A DNA stretch of 64,000 bases from contig NZ_AXAJ01000007.1 in NCBI RefSeq assembly GCF_000472445.1, positions 248,750 to 312,749 on the forward strand. Reading direction: 5' to 3'. Source of the stretch: Burkholderia sp. WSM2230 (lineage in GTDB: Bacteria; Pseudomonadota; Gammaproteobacteria; Burkholderiales; Burkholderiaceae). The notes beneath the pieces are model-generated. The model saw nothing but the letters and a program-made list of their open reading frames with translations. It did not search any database and was not told where the DNA came from. Below are positions 33,913 through 40,940 of this stretch, piece after piece; within the stretch, counting starts at the first letter, position 1, and the number at the start of each line of letters is the position of its first letter. Position numbers and translations under genes: made by a program.

Positions 33913-33967
33913 TCGGCAAATCGGTCGGCAAGTTGGCCGACAAATCGGTCGACAAGTTGGCCGGCAG
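33912..33967 (+). repeat. 12-bp tandem repeat, about 4.5 copies, between S53 and S10 genes
   Basis: Units at 33912-33923, 33924-33935, 33936-33947 and 33948-33959, with a partial fifth to 33967. They alternate two forms (GTCGGCAAATCG and GTCGGCAAGTTG types). The array begins on the last base of the sedolisin stop codon. Read in the frame of the downstream gene it would encode a Lys-Ser-Val/Lys-Leu-Ala repeat, but it lies before that gene's ribosome site. Confidence 0.7.
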
Positions 33968-34013
33968 AAAATCCGCAGCACCGGCAAGACGTGAACGTAC
34001 ACATGGAGCGATC

Positions 34014-35669
34014 ATGACAAGCACAGAGCCAGCGTCCGTTAGTCCGCAGTCGCCGCACAATTCCGAAGCCTCCGCCAAGCCCGCAGCGGCGGGCGGCAAG
34101 CACAAGGCGGGCGATCAGCCCTTCTTCGATCCGGTCGCATACGGTAACGGGCCGGACGATTCCGTCACCGCGACGGACGAGAACGCCGCGATCACGCATC
34201 ACTCGGTCACGATAGACGGCAAGAAGATCAATTACACGGCGACGGTGGGCCATCTGGTGATCGTCGACCCGAGCAGCTCGGAGCCCGCCGCGCGCATGTT
34301 CTACGTCGCGTTCACGCAGGACAACCAGCACGAGGAAACCCGGCCGCTAACGTTCTTCTATAACGGTGGGCCCGGTTCTTCGGCTGTATTCGTGCTGCTC
34401 GGCTCGTTCGGGCCGCGCCGCATCAAGACGTCGATGCCGAGCTTCACGCCGCCCGCGCCCTACACGATCGAAGATAACCCCGACAGCCTGCTCGACAAAA
34501 GCGATCTGATTTTCATCAATCCGGTCGGCACCGGCTATTCGGCGGCTATTGCGCCTAAGAAGAATCGCGATTTCTGGGGCGTCGACCAGGACGCCGATTC
34601 CATCGCACAGTTCATCAAGCGCTTTCTGACGAAGAACAACCGCTGGAATTCGCCCAAGTATCTGTTCGGCGAGTCGTACGGCACGGCGCGCAGCTGCGTG
34701 CTCGCCTACCGGCTGCACGAGGGCGGGGTCGATCTGAACGGCATCACGCTGCAATCGTCGATTCTCGACTATGCGCAGGCGGGCAATCCTGTCGGCGTGC
34801 TGCCCACGGCCGCCGCCGACGCGTGGTATCACAAGAAGCTCGGCATCGCGCCGCGGCCGACGGATCTCGGCGCCTTCGCGGAGGAAGTCGCCCAGTTCGC
34901 CCGCACGGATTACCTCGCGGCGTTGCGCAAGTTCCCAACCACGGATTCGGCGACGGTCGAGAAGCTCGCCGAATACACTGGCATCGACAAGACCACCTTG
35001 CTCGCGTGGAGCCTTGACATCGCTTCGTACGACAGCCGTGGCAATTCGCTGTTTCTGACCACGCTGCTCAAGCCCCAGGGCCTCGTGCTCGGTGCTTACG
35101 ACGGCCGCGTTACCGCCATCGGAACCGGCATTGCCGGCAAGATCGACCCGAACTCGGGCGGCAACGACCCGACGATGACGGCGGTGTCGGGCGTCTATAC
35201 GACAATGTGGAACGTCTATCTGAACGAGCAGTTGAAATACACGTCGAACTCGGCCTTCACGGATCTGAACGATCAGACGTTCCAGTTCTGGGACTTCAGC
35301 CACGTCGACCCGACCGGCGCGCAGAAGGGCGTGGACGACAAAGGGAACGTGATCCTTTACACGGCCGGCGATCTTGCCGCCGTCATGGCGTTGAACCCTG
35401 ATCTCAAAGTACTGTCGGCAAACGGCTTTTATGATTTCGTCACGCCGTTCTATCAGACGGTGCTCGACCTGCAGCAAATGCCGCTGCTCAGTCAGCAGGT
35501 TCGGCAGAATCTGTCAGCACGCTTCTATCCGTCGGGCCACATGGTGTATCTCGACGGCGGCTCGCGCACGGCGCTGAAGGCGGATCTCGCGCAAATGTAC
35601 GATGCGACGGTAGCCAACACCGAAGCGCTCAGCCGCATTCGTGCGCTTCAGGCCCGGGCGACGCAATAG
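34014..35669 (+). CDS. S10 family serine carboxypeptidase
   Basis: A 551-residue carboxypeptidase of the alpha/beta-hydrolase fold. The family hallmark is LTFFYNGGPGSS, the nucleophile Ser221 is in LFGESYGTAR, Asp474 is in NGFYDFVTPF and His509 is in YPSGHMVY, a complete triad. VGTGYSAAI is the conserved strand preceding the active site. S10 enzymes remove C-terminal residues at acid pH. No signal peptide is seen: the N-terminus is Ser/Pro/Ala-rich and polar. ATG 34014 has GGAG 6 bases upstream. Pairing with an endopeptidase active at similar pH suggests joint peptide degradation. Confidence 0.93.
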   Translation: MTSTEPASVSPQSPHNSEASAKPAAAGGKHKAGDQPFFDPVAYGNGPDDSVTATDENAAITHHSVTIDGKKINYTATVGHLVIVDPSSSEPAARMFYVAFTQDNQHEETRPLTFFYNGGPGSSAVFVLLGSFGPRRIKTSMPSFTPPAPYTIEDNPDSLLDKSDLIFINPVGTGYSAAIAPKKNRDFWGVDQDADSIAQFIKRFLTKNNRWNSPKYLFGESYGTARSCVLAYRLHEGGVDLNGITLQSSILDYAQAGNPVGVLPTAAADAWYHKKLGIAPRPTDLGAFAEEVAQFARTDYLAALRKFPTTDSATVEKLAEYTGIDKTTLLAWSLDIASYDSRGNSLFLTTLLKPQGLVLGAYDGRVTAIGTGIAGKIDPNSGGNDPTMTAVSGVYTTMWNVYLNEQLKYTSNSAFTDLNDQTFQFWDFSHVDPTGAQKGVDDKGNVILYTAGDLAAVMALNPDLKVLSANGFYDFVTPFYQTVLDLQQMPLLSQQVRQNLSARFYPSGHMVYLDGGSRTALKADLAQMYDATVANTEALSRIRALQARATQ

Positions 35670-35982
35670 ACCAGACGGCGCGGTGTCAGTGCAACGGTTC
35701 GTCGCGGTGCGTAGTGAGTGATGGCGCCGGGGGAGCCAGTGGTGCGTAGTGGCGCTCGTGCAGGCCGCGCTTCGACCCGCTTTTTACGCATGCGGTTCGA
35801 ATGTGTTTTAATTGCCTTGCGAATTGAACTATTGCGCGCCCCCGGCGGCGCGCCGACGAATGAAGGCAGGCATTGCAGACAGGCGTCGCAGCGGCTGTTG
35901 CGCCGACCATACCGGCACTATCTTTCGACCGTACCCACATACGTCGGCGCTGTCGCGCGCGCGGCATGCGCGTATCGCGCTG

Positions 35983-36498
35983 ATGCTTGGGCTGACCGCG
36001 TTCGTCGCATTGCGAGTCGGTGCGGCGCATGCGCAGGACGCGGGCATGCTCGATCAACATGTCACTCAGCAGTCGATCGGCGAGACGATCTGCCGGCCCG
36101 GCTATGCCAGCACGGTTGCGCCGCCGTTTGATGAACTGATGGCGCACAAGGACCGCATGCTCGCCGAGCGTGGCATCGAAGCAGACGACGCAGCCGACTT
36201 CGCGCTGGACCGGCGCGTGCCGGTGGTGCTCGGCGGTTCGCCCGATGCGCCCGCCAACCTCGGCCTTCTGCCGTGGGCAGGGCGCCAAGGCGAGCGGCGC
36301 AAGGCGCGCGCGGCTGTCATGCTCAAGCGCTGCGTCTGCGAAGGCAAGCTGAGTCTCGCGGAAGCGCAAGCAGCGATCGTCGGCGACTGGTCGGTGGTCT
36401 ATTCGGGCTACGGCCAGGAGTCCTGCAACATCAGCCGGCTCGACGTGGCCACCAGCGTCGAAGGCGGGCGTATCGCGGGACGCGTCACATCGCCGTGA
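35983..36498 (+). CDS. exported protein resembling an HNH nuclease fold without its catalytic histidine
   Basis: A 171-residue protein from ATG 35983 beginning with a short signal-like stretch (MLGLTAFVALRVGAAHAQ). The rest follows the order of small HNH-type proteins: ETICRPGYASTVAPPFDELM, then FALDRRVPVVLGGSPDAPAN, LGLLPWAGRQGERRKARAA, and CVCEGKLSLAEAQAAIVGDW. In true HNH members the LDH-x-x-P-x-x-LGG-x-x-x-x-x-NL stretch carries a catalytic His; here it is LDRRVP-VVLGG. No ribosome site is clear and ATG 35860 is also possible. The fold assignment is my inference from motif order. Confidence 0.5.
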   Translation: MLGLTAFVALRVGAAHAQDAGMLDQHVTQQSIGETICRPGYASTVAPPFDELMAHKDRMLAERGIEADDAADFALDRRVPVVLGGSPDAPANLGLLPWAGRQGERRKARAAVMLKRCVCEGKLSLAEAQAAIVGDWSVVYSGYGQESCNISRLDVATSVEGGRIAGRVTSP

Positions 36499-36570
36499 TG
36501 TAGCCTGGTTGCTGCGCGGCCTTGCGCGGACTGCGTTGCAGATGAGCGACGACAGGAAGAATGGGTGGCG

Positions 36571-36675
36571 GCGGCTACGGCTGCGGCTACGGCTGCGGCT
36601 GCGGCTGCGGCTGTAACTGTGGCGGTGACTGTGACTATGGCAATGGCTATGGCTACGACAGCGACAGCGACTGCG
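36571..36675. repeat. hexanucleotide low-complexity tract (GGCTGC/GGCTAC type)
   Basis: About 100 bases of GGCTGC and GGCTAC repeats that decay into GGCTAT and GACAGC variants. It lies between the HNH-like gene and the next small exported protein. Several frames stay open across it and give artificial Ala- or Gly-rich peptides. I see no gene here. Confidence 0.8.
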
Positions 36676-36801
36676 CAAACCAGGCTCCCTTTCTCTTGCG
36701 CGCGCCGTTTAGCCTGCGTTCCGGTAGCTTGCCGTCGTCTGGCTGGCGTGCCTTTTATTTCGCGTTCAACTCGCCGACCCAACTCATTCCGGAGAACCAC
36801 C

Positions 36802-37161
36802 ATGACCTATTCACATCTTGCCGCCGCGACGCTGGCTGCGCTGACCCTCGCGTGCGCCGCCGGCAGCGCGCCAGTATCAGCCGCCGAGTCGATCCGTTGC
36901 GGCAAAGCCGACTCGCTGCAGATTCGCGGCGACGTGCCCGCGGCCATCAGCTTCGATGTCTATCGCCAACTGCGTCCGCTCAATGCACAGCGCATCGCGC
37001 TTTTTGAGTCGGCCGGTGAAGTAAAGCGTCTGCCCGACGGCCTCGCGGTATGCGAAGTCGCGGACGACGGTGTCGACGACCCCTCGGCAGTTCTGGTCGA
37101 ATTGCCGCAAGGCAGGAACGCGTGGTGGGTCAGCGCGGCCAACGTGCAGGACGCGGACTGA
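36802..37161 (+). CDS. small exported protein of unknown function
   Basis: A 119-residue protein with a clear signal peptide (TLAALTLACAAGSAPVSAAE). The mature part contains IRCGKADSLQIRGDVPAAIS, then FDVYRQLRPLNAQRIALFES and a repeating strand pattern to WWVSAANVQDAD, with two cysteines. GGAGA lies 8 bases before ATG 36802, which decides the start over the long open repeat-derived frame upstream. I do not recognise a family. It is followed by about 300 bases without a gene. Confidence 0.7.
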   Translation: MTYSHLAAATLAALTLACAAGSAPVSAAESIRCGKADSLQIRGDVPAAISFDVYRQLRPLNAQRIALFESAGEVKRLPDGLAVCEVADDGVDDPSAVLVELPQGRNAWWVSAANVQDAD

Positions 37162-37458
37162 CACTGACTGCTCGAGCCCGGTTTTTCCGCGTGTCCATCG
37201 ACGCAATGCACACCGGCATGCACGGCGCGGCTCGCTCCTTGCGTCCGGCGTCTGGGTGACAAACGTCTGGAGCGCTGAGCACCGTCAAAGAGACAGCGCA
37301 GTTGCCGAACGGAGATTGTGCCGTTCGGGTACAGTGCATTGTTTGCCGTCGTCAATGCAGCTTGGTGTCCACACGCCGCGTCGCATCGCATTTGCGACCG
37401 CCAGTGGCTATCCTGAAACAGGAAACCTGGCGAACCTGTCGGAATACCGGAGATTCGA
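37162..37458. other. 297-base intergenic region with hairpin
   Basis: No gene is seen. CCGAACGG (37305-37312) and CCGTTCGG (37321-37328) form an exact 8-bp stem with an 8-base loop, a possible terminator of the small exported protein gene or an RNA structure ahead of the next operon. No T-run follows. Confidence 0.4.
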
Positions 37459-37605
37459 ATGATTGCTTTCTACCTGTCGTTGGCCGCGCTGGGCGCGGCG
37501 GGCGCCGCCCTCATCCGCGAACTGGCCGCCGCACAGGCTAGACAGCGCGCGGCATTGCGCCCGGCGCGCGTGCGCGCCGACAGGCGCGGCAGCCGGCAAG
37601 GGTAG
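37459..37605 (+). CDS. 48-residue small membrane protein upstream of RRM gene
   Basis: ATG at 37459 with GGAG 7 bases upstream opens a 48-codon frame. It starts with a hydrophobic helix (MIAFYLSLAALGAAGAALIR) and ends in an Arg-rich basic tail (RVRADRRGSRQG). It stops 5 bases before the RNA-binding protein gene, so the two appear cotranscribed and possibly coupled. It is too short to assign to a family; the ribosome site, spacing and sharp hydrophobic-then-basic design support a real gene. Confidence 0.5.
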   Translation: MIAFYLSLAALGAAGAALIRELAAAQARQRAALRPARVRADRRGSRQG

Positions 37606-37610
37606 GCCGC

Positions 37611-37877
37611 ATGAACCTGATCGTGCGCAACATCGCGCCGTCTTGCAGCGAGCAGGAAGTGCGCGAATTCCTCGAGCGCGAGCTCGGGCATTACGCGCGC
37701 CACGTCGAAGTGATCGACGCCGGCAAGCCCGGCGCGTACGCGACGGTCGAGCTCGACGCGCAGGTGCCGTATGTCGGCGAAGTCATCGCGCGGCAGATTC
37801 ACGGCAAGCACCTGGGCGGCGTGGCGCTGGAGGCGAGCGCCGATCTTTTCACCGACGAGCCGCCGCCGGCTCACTGA
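37611..37877 (+). CDS. RRM-like RNA-binding protein
   Basis: An 88-residue single-domain protein with an RRM-like pattern: strand MNLIVRNIAPSCSEQEVREF, helix, then HVEVIDAGKPGAYATVELDA (RNP1-like), and QIHGKHLGGVALEASADLF. The bacterial single-RRM proteins bind RNA, often under cold or stress, but this one is divergent from the canonical RNP-1 octamer. It starts 5 bases after the 48-residue ORF and is followed by a G-rich tract. Confidence 0.75.
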   Translation: MNLIVRNIAPSCSEQEVREFLERELGHYARHVEVIDAGKPGAYATVELDAQVPYVGEVIARQIHGKHLGGVALEASADLFTDEPPPAH

Positions 37878-37892
37878 GCGCGCCACACTTCC

Positions 37893-37930
37893 GGGGGCTG
37901 GGGCTGGGGCTGGGGCCGGGGCTGGGGCTG
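37893..37930 (+). repeat. GGGGCT tandem tract, G-quadruplex-prone
   Basis: Six consecutive G4-runs separated by CT or CC, starting 16 bases after the RRM gene's stop. On the plus strand (also the RNA strand of that transcript) this could fold as a G-quadruplex. The flanking bases to about 38115 are also low-complexity, with degenerate CTCAGGG and GCCTCA elements. Confidence 0.8.
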
Positions 37931-38116
37931 ACGGCTGGCGGACTCGGCGTGCGCCTTGCGGACTGCGCCTTGCTGCGCGTGGCCCTCGGCTCAGGGCTCA
38001 GGGCCCTCGGCTCACGGCCCGCGTCGAGCGGCTCACGGCGCGCAGCCTGCGCCTCGCGGCGCACTGCTTTGCGCCTTGAGGCCCACGCCTCATGCCTCAT
38101 GCCCACGCCTCTCGCC

Positions 38117-38977
38117 TCATTTCCCGCTCTCAGGCACCGGCCAGTCGAACGGCGTGTACGGCAGCGCCCGCTTGTGCCGCGTGACAGTGTAGAAACGCAA
38201 GATGATGTTGCGTGCCTCGTCGCTGACCGGTTTGCCTTCCAGGAAGTCGTCGATGGTCTCGTAGGGAACGCCGTACGCGTCTTCGTCGGGCCGTTGTGGA
38301 CGCAACGCTTCGAGGTCGGCGGTCGGCACCTTGTGCGCGAGCGCGTCCGAGGCCCCCAGCGCCTTCGCGACCGCGCGCACGCGGCGCTTGTTGAGGCCGG
38401 CGAGCGGCAGCACGTCGGCGCCGCCGTCGCCGAACTTAGTGAAAAAGCCCATGAGCGATTCCGCCGCGTGGTCCGTGCCGATCACCGCGCCGGCGCGCGT
38501 GCTGGCCACCGCATACTGCGCGATCATTCTTTGCCGCGCCTTGATGTTCCCGTGGACGAAGTCTTCGTGCGCTTCGTCGGAGAAAGGCAGGCCGCTTTGA
38601 CGCAGCGACGCAAGCATCGCGTCGGCGGCGGGCTTGATGTCGATGGTCAGCGTCTCGTCAGCGCGAATGAAGGCCAGCGCCTGCTGCGCGTCGGCCTCGT
38701 CTTTCTGCTCGCCGTGCGGCAGGCGGATCGCGACGAAACGTGCGTCGTAGTTGTCGGCGCGCAAGCGCTCGACGGCCAGCTGCGCGAGGCGCCCGGCCGT
38801 CGTCGAATCCACCCCGCCGCTAATGCCGAGCACATAGGTCTTCAGGCCATTGCTGCGCAGGTAATTCGCGAGAAAAGAGACTCGACGCCCGATCTCCTCG
38901 TTGGCGTCGAACCTGGCGGTCAAATGCAGTTCCGCTGCGATGTCCCTCTGGACAGCGGCTGGATCGGTGTGCTTCAT
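38117..38977 (-). CDS. nadE: NAD+ synthase, ammonia-dependent
   Basis: A 286-residue NAD synthetase that amidates deamido-NAD to NAD with ATP and ammonia. The PP-loop ATP motif is LGISGGVDSTTAGRLAQLAV, with AEYA-region equivalents RMIAQYAVASTRAGAVIGTD, HAAESLMGFFTKFGDGGADV, LAGLNKRRVRAVAKAL and the C-terminal KHKRALPYTPFDW. There is no glutaminase domain, so it is the short ammonia-using type. AGGAG lies before ATG 38977. It is a single-gene unit between repeat-rich stretches. Confidence 0.96.
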   Translation of the reverse strand: MKHTDPAAVQRDIAAELHLTARFDANEEIGRRVSFLANYLRSNGLKTYVLGISGGVDSTTAGRLAQLAVERLRADNYDARFVAIRLPHGEQKDEADAQQALAFIRADETLTIDIKPAADAMLASLRQSGLPFSDEAHEDFVHGNIKARQRMIAQYAVASTRAGAVIGTDHAAESLMGFFTKFGDGGADVLPLAGLNKRRVRAVAKALGASDALAHKVPTADLEALRPQRPDEDAYGVPYETIDDFLEGKPVSDEARNIILRFYTVTRHKRALPYTPFDWPVPESGK

Positions 38978-39265
38978 GGTTCTCCTGCTCCTTGCTCGTG
39001 AACGCGATGTCTAACCAGCGACTTCCATGGCCTGCGAGCACGCAGCGGACCCGCCGGGCGCCATCGACAGATTTCGATGTGCTGCGTAACATCTCGGGTT
39101 CCGAGCGCCGCATCAACCTGCGAGCAGCCAATAATAAACACACATCAGTGCGAACCCGCGATGAACTACCCCAAGCGGCCTCGCCCGCCAGAACTGGACC
39201 GCCCGGCTTCCACACGAGTCGCGGCGCGCATGACCCGCTGTATACGGCGCGCATTCTGTTTGCTG

Positions 39266-39526
39266 TGCCGTCCGTCGTTGATCAGGAAGGCGTTGTGTCG
39301 ACTGTCGGTCGTTGCACACGTGCTGCGCTGGCAGTCATTCTGGGTGCGGACGCCGCAGTCTCCGTTATTGAGCGGGCAGGCACGGTGTCGACCGTCATTC
39401 GCTGCGCAGATGTTGCGCCCGTTGCCGTTCTCGTTCCTTTTTGACGTGCAGGCGTCGCGTCGCGCGTCATCCATCGCGAAGGCGGCACGCCGTCCATCGC
39501 TTGACGCAAAGGCACCGCGCCGTCCG
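39266..39526 (+). repeat. degenerate 30-bp repeat region upstream of L,D-transpeptidase gene
   Basis: In the frame open into the transpeptidase gene, successive ten-codon blocks begin at 39266, 39296, 39326, 39356, 39386, 39416, then 39455, 39485 and 39515. They share a (C/R)RxSxxAxA pattern, for example CRPSLIRKAL and ARRPSLDAKA. Two blocks with near-identical DNA (starting GTGTCGAC) begin at 39295 and 39385. It may be noncoding or an N-terminal extension of the protein. The 288 bases before it, back to the NadE start, show no other gene. Confidence 0.45.
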
Positions 39527-40624
39527 ATGCATGCGCCGGCGTCGGTGTTCGCGAGCTTCTCTGTCGCCGGCGCGCTGGCTGTATCGGCTTGCGCGAGCCT
39601 CGCCGCCACGCTGCCCGAGGCAACCAGTGGAGCCGCTTCTCGCGGCGCCGCGTCATCGGGCGCTATGTCGTCGTCCGCCAGGTCGTCGTCCGCTGCGTCG
39701 TTGCCCGGTAGGTCGTCCTCCGCTCTGTCGTCGTCCGCTGAGTCATCAGGGGCTACGTCGTCGTCCGCCAAGTCGTCGTCCGCTGCGTCATCGGGCGCTG
39801 CATCGCCCGACGACGCATCGTCCCTCGCCGCGCCGGACGCCGCGGGCGTCGTGGATCCGCGCCGCGCATTGGCGTTGCGCGACATGTTCTCCCGCCAGGT
39901 CACGCGCCGGCTCAATGTGCCGGCCGCGGAGCAGCGCGCCTATGCCGGGCGTCTGCAGGCGGCGTTGCGCGAGCACGCGCTGGGCGAACTCTCGGGCGAG
40001 TATGTCGTGATGGTCGACCGCAACGCGAACGCGCAGGCGCTCTTCATCTATTTTCGCGCGACGCCCGCCGACGCCTGGCAGATGATCGGCGCATCGCCGG
40101 TATCCACCGGCCGGCCTGGCGAGTTCGACCATTTCGTGACGCCGCTCGGCGTGTTCGAACATACGCCGTCCAACATGGATTTCCGCTCCGAGGGCACGGA
40201 GAACCAGAACCACATTCGCGGCTATGGCAAGCGCGACATGCGCATCTTCGATCTCGGCTGGGCGCAGGCCGAGCGCGGCTGGGGCAAAGGCGGGATCTCG
40301 CAGATGCGCTTCCAGATGCACGCCACCGATCCAGACCGGCTCGAGCCGCTGCTCGGCGTGCGTCATTCGAAGGGCTGCGTGCGCATTCCCGCGTCGCTCA
40401 ATACGTTCCTCGATCACTACGGGATTCTCGACGCGGAATATGCGGCGCTCGTCGATTCGGGCAAGTCGTTGTGGGTGTTGAAGAGCGATCGCCAGATCGT
40501 GCCGTGGGCGGGGCGCTATATCGTCGTGGTGGATTCGGAGCGCAAGGCGCGTCCCGCGTGGTCCCCCGCGCCGAGCGCAAAGGCGCACGCGAGGGTGCCG
40601 GCCGGCACGGATACGGCGGATTGA
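39527..40624 (+). CDS. murein L,D-transpeptidase catalytic domain protein (YkuD-type) with pentapeptide-repeat linker
   Basis: A 365-residue exported lipoprotein-like protein from ATG 39527. The signal segment ASFSVAGALAVSACAS has a possible lipobox VSAC. A linker of about ten SSSAx pentapeptides follows (residues 43-92). The catalytic domain contains YVVMVDRNANAQALFIYFRA, the histidine in FQMHATD and Cys284 in RHSKGCVRIP, typical of enzymes forming L,D-crosslinks or attaching proteins to peptidoglycan. The frame stays open back to 39077, and ATG 39161 is another candidate start that would add 122 Arg-rich residues. A hairpin lies directly after the stop. Confidence 0.8.
   Translation: MHAPASVFASFSVAGALAVSACASLAATLPEATSGAASRGAASSGAMSSSARSSSAASLPGRSSSALSSSAESSGATSSSAKSSSAASSGAASPDDASSLAAPDAAGVVDPRRALALRDMFSRQVTRRLNVPAAEQRAYAGRLQAALREHALGELSGEYVVMVDRNANAQALFIYFRATPADAWQMIGASPVSTGRPGEFDHFVTPLGVFEHTPSNMDFRSEGTENQNHIRGYGKRDMRIFDLGWAQAERGWGKGGISQMRFQMHATDPDRLEPLLGVRHSKGCVRIPASLNTFLDHYGILDAEYAALVDSGKSLWVLKSDRQIVPWAGRYIVVVDSERKARPAWSPAPSAKAHARVPAGTDTAD
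39653..39802 (+). repeat. 15-bp tandem coding repeat, ten copies, SSSAx pentapeptides
   Basis: Ten units of 15 bases, each TCRTCSKCCGCTNNN-like, encode Ser-Ser-Ser/Gly-Ala-x with one SLPGR variant. They form the flexible linker between signal sequence and transpeptidase domain. Because the unit is divisible by three, copy-number change would alter linker length without breaking the frame. Confidence 0.88.
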
Positions 40625-40630
40625 TTCGTT

Positions 40631-40648
40631 GCGTCGCCGCGGCGACGC
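40631..40648 (+). terminator. 18-bp self-complementary hairpin after L,D-transpeptidase gene
   Basis: GCGTCGCCGCGGCGACGC is a perfect palindrome, 6 bases after the stop codon. It has no T-run. A terminator role is likely from position. Confidence 0.5.
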
Positions 40649-40700
40649 CAGACCGCCACATCGCGTCGCCACCGCACCACCACGCCCCCACGAGATCGCG

Positions 40701-40940
40701 AGATCATGAGATCATGAGATCATGAGATCATGAGATCATGAGATCATGAGATCACGCCCTCGGGTCATCATGTCACCGGTTCACCGCGCTACCACGCTAC
40801 CACGCCACCGCTCCACCGCTCCACCGCGCCAATCAGCGCATCAGCGCCCCAGCACATCAGCACATCAGCACATCAGCACATCAGCACATCAGCACATCAG
40901 CACATCAGCGCATCAGCACATCAGCACATCAGCGCATCAG
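40701..40940. repeat. 8-bp-phased tandem repeat tract with three successive unit types
   Basis: AGATCATG occurs six times in exact tandem at 40701-40748, then AGATCACG. From 40765 to 40828 come eight 8-base units of a CACCGC-like type, and from 40829 units related to CACATCAG, with eight exact copies among those up to 40940. All blocks stay in one 8-base register. The tract reaches into the last codons of the UbiB-like gene (stop at 40929). The stretch 40649-40700 holds nothing else. Confidence 0.88.

Noticed and set aside
36565..36801. Ala/Thr-rich N-terminal extension of the small exported protein
   Set aside because: It is the translation of a hexamer repeat; a ribosome site and signal peptide place the start at 36802.
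39166..39915. Minus-strand frame rich in Asp/Ala repeats
   Set aside because: It mirrors the Ser/Ala repeat codons of the transpeptidase on the other strand; no ribosome site and no homology.
40701..40940. Possible CRISPR array
   Set aside because: Units are 8 bases with no spacers of constant length and no cas genes nearby; it is a simple tandem tract.
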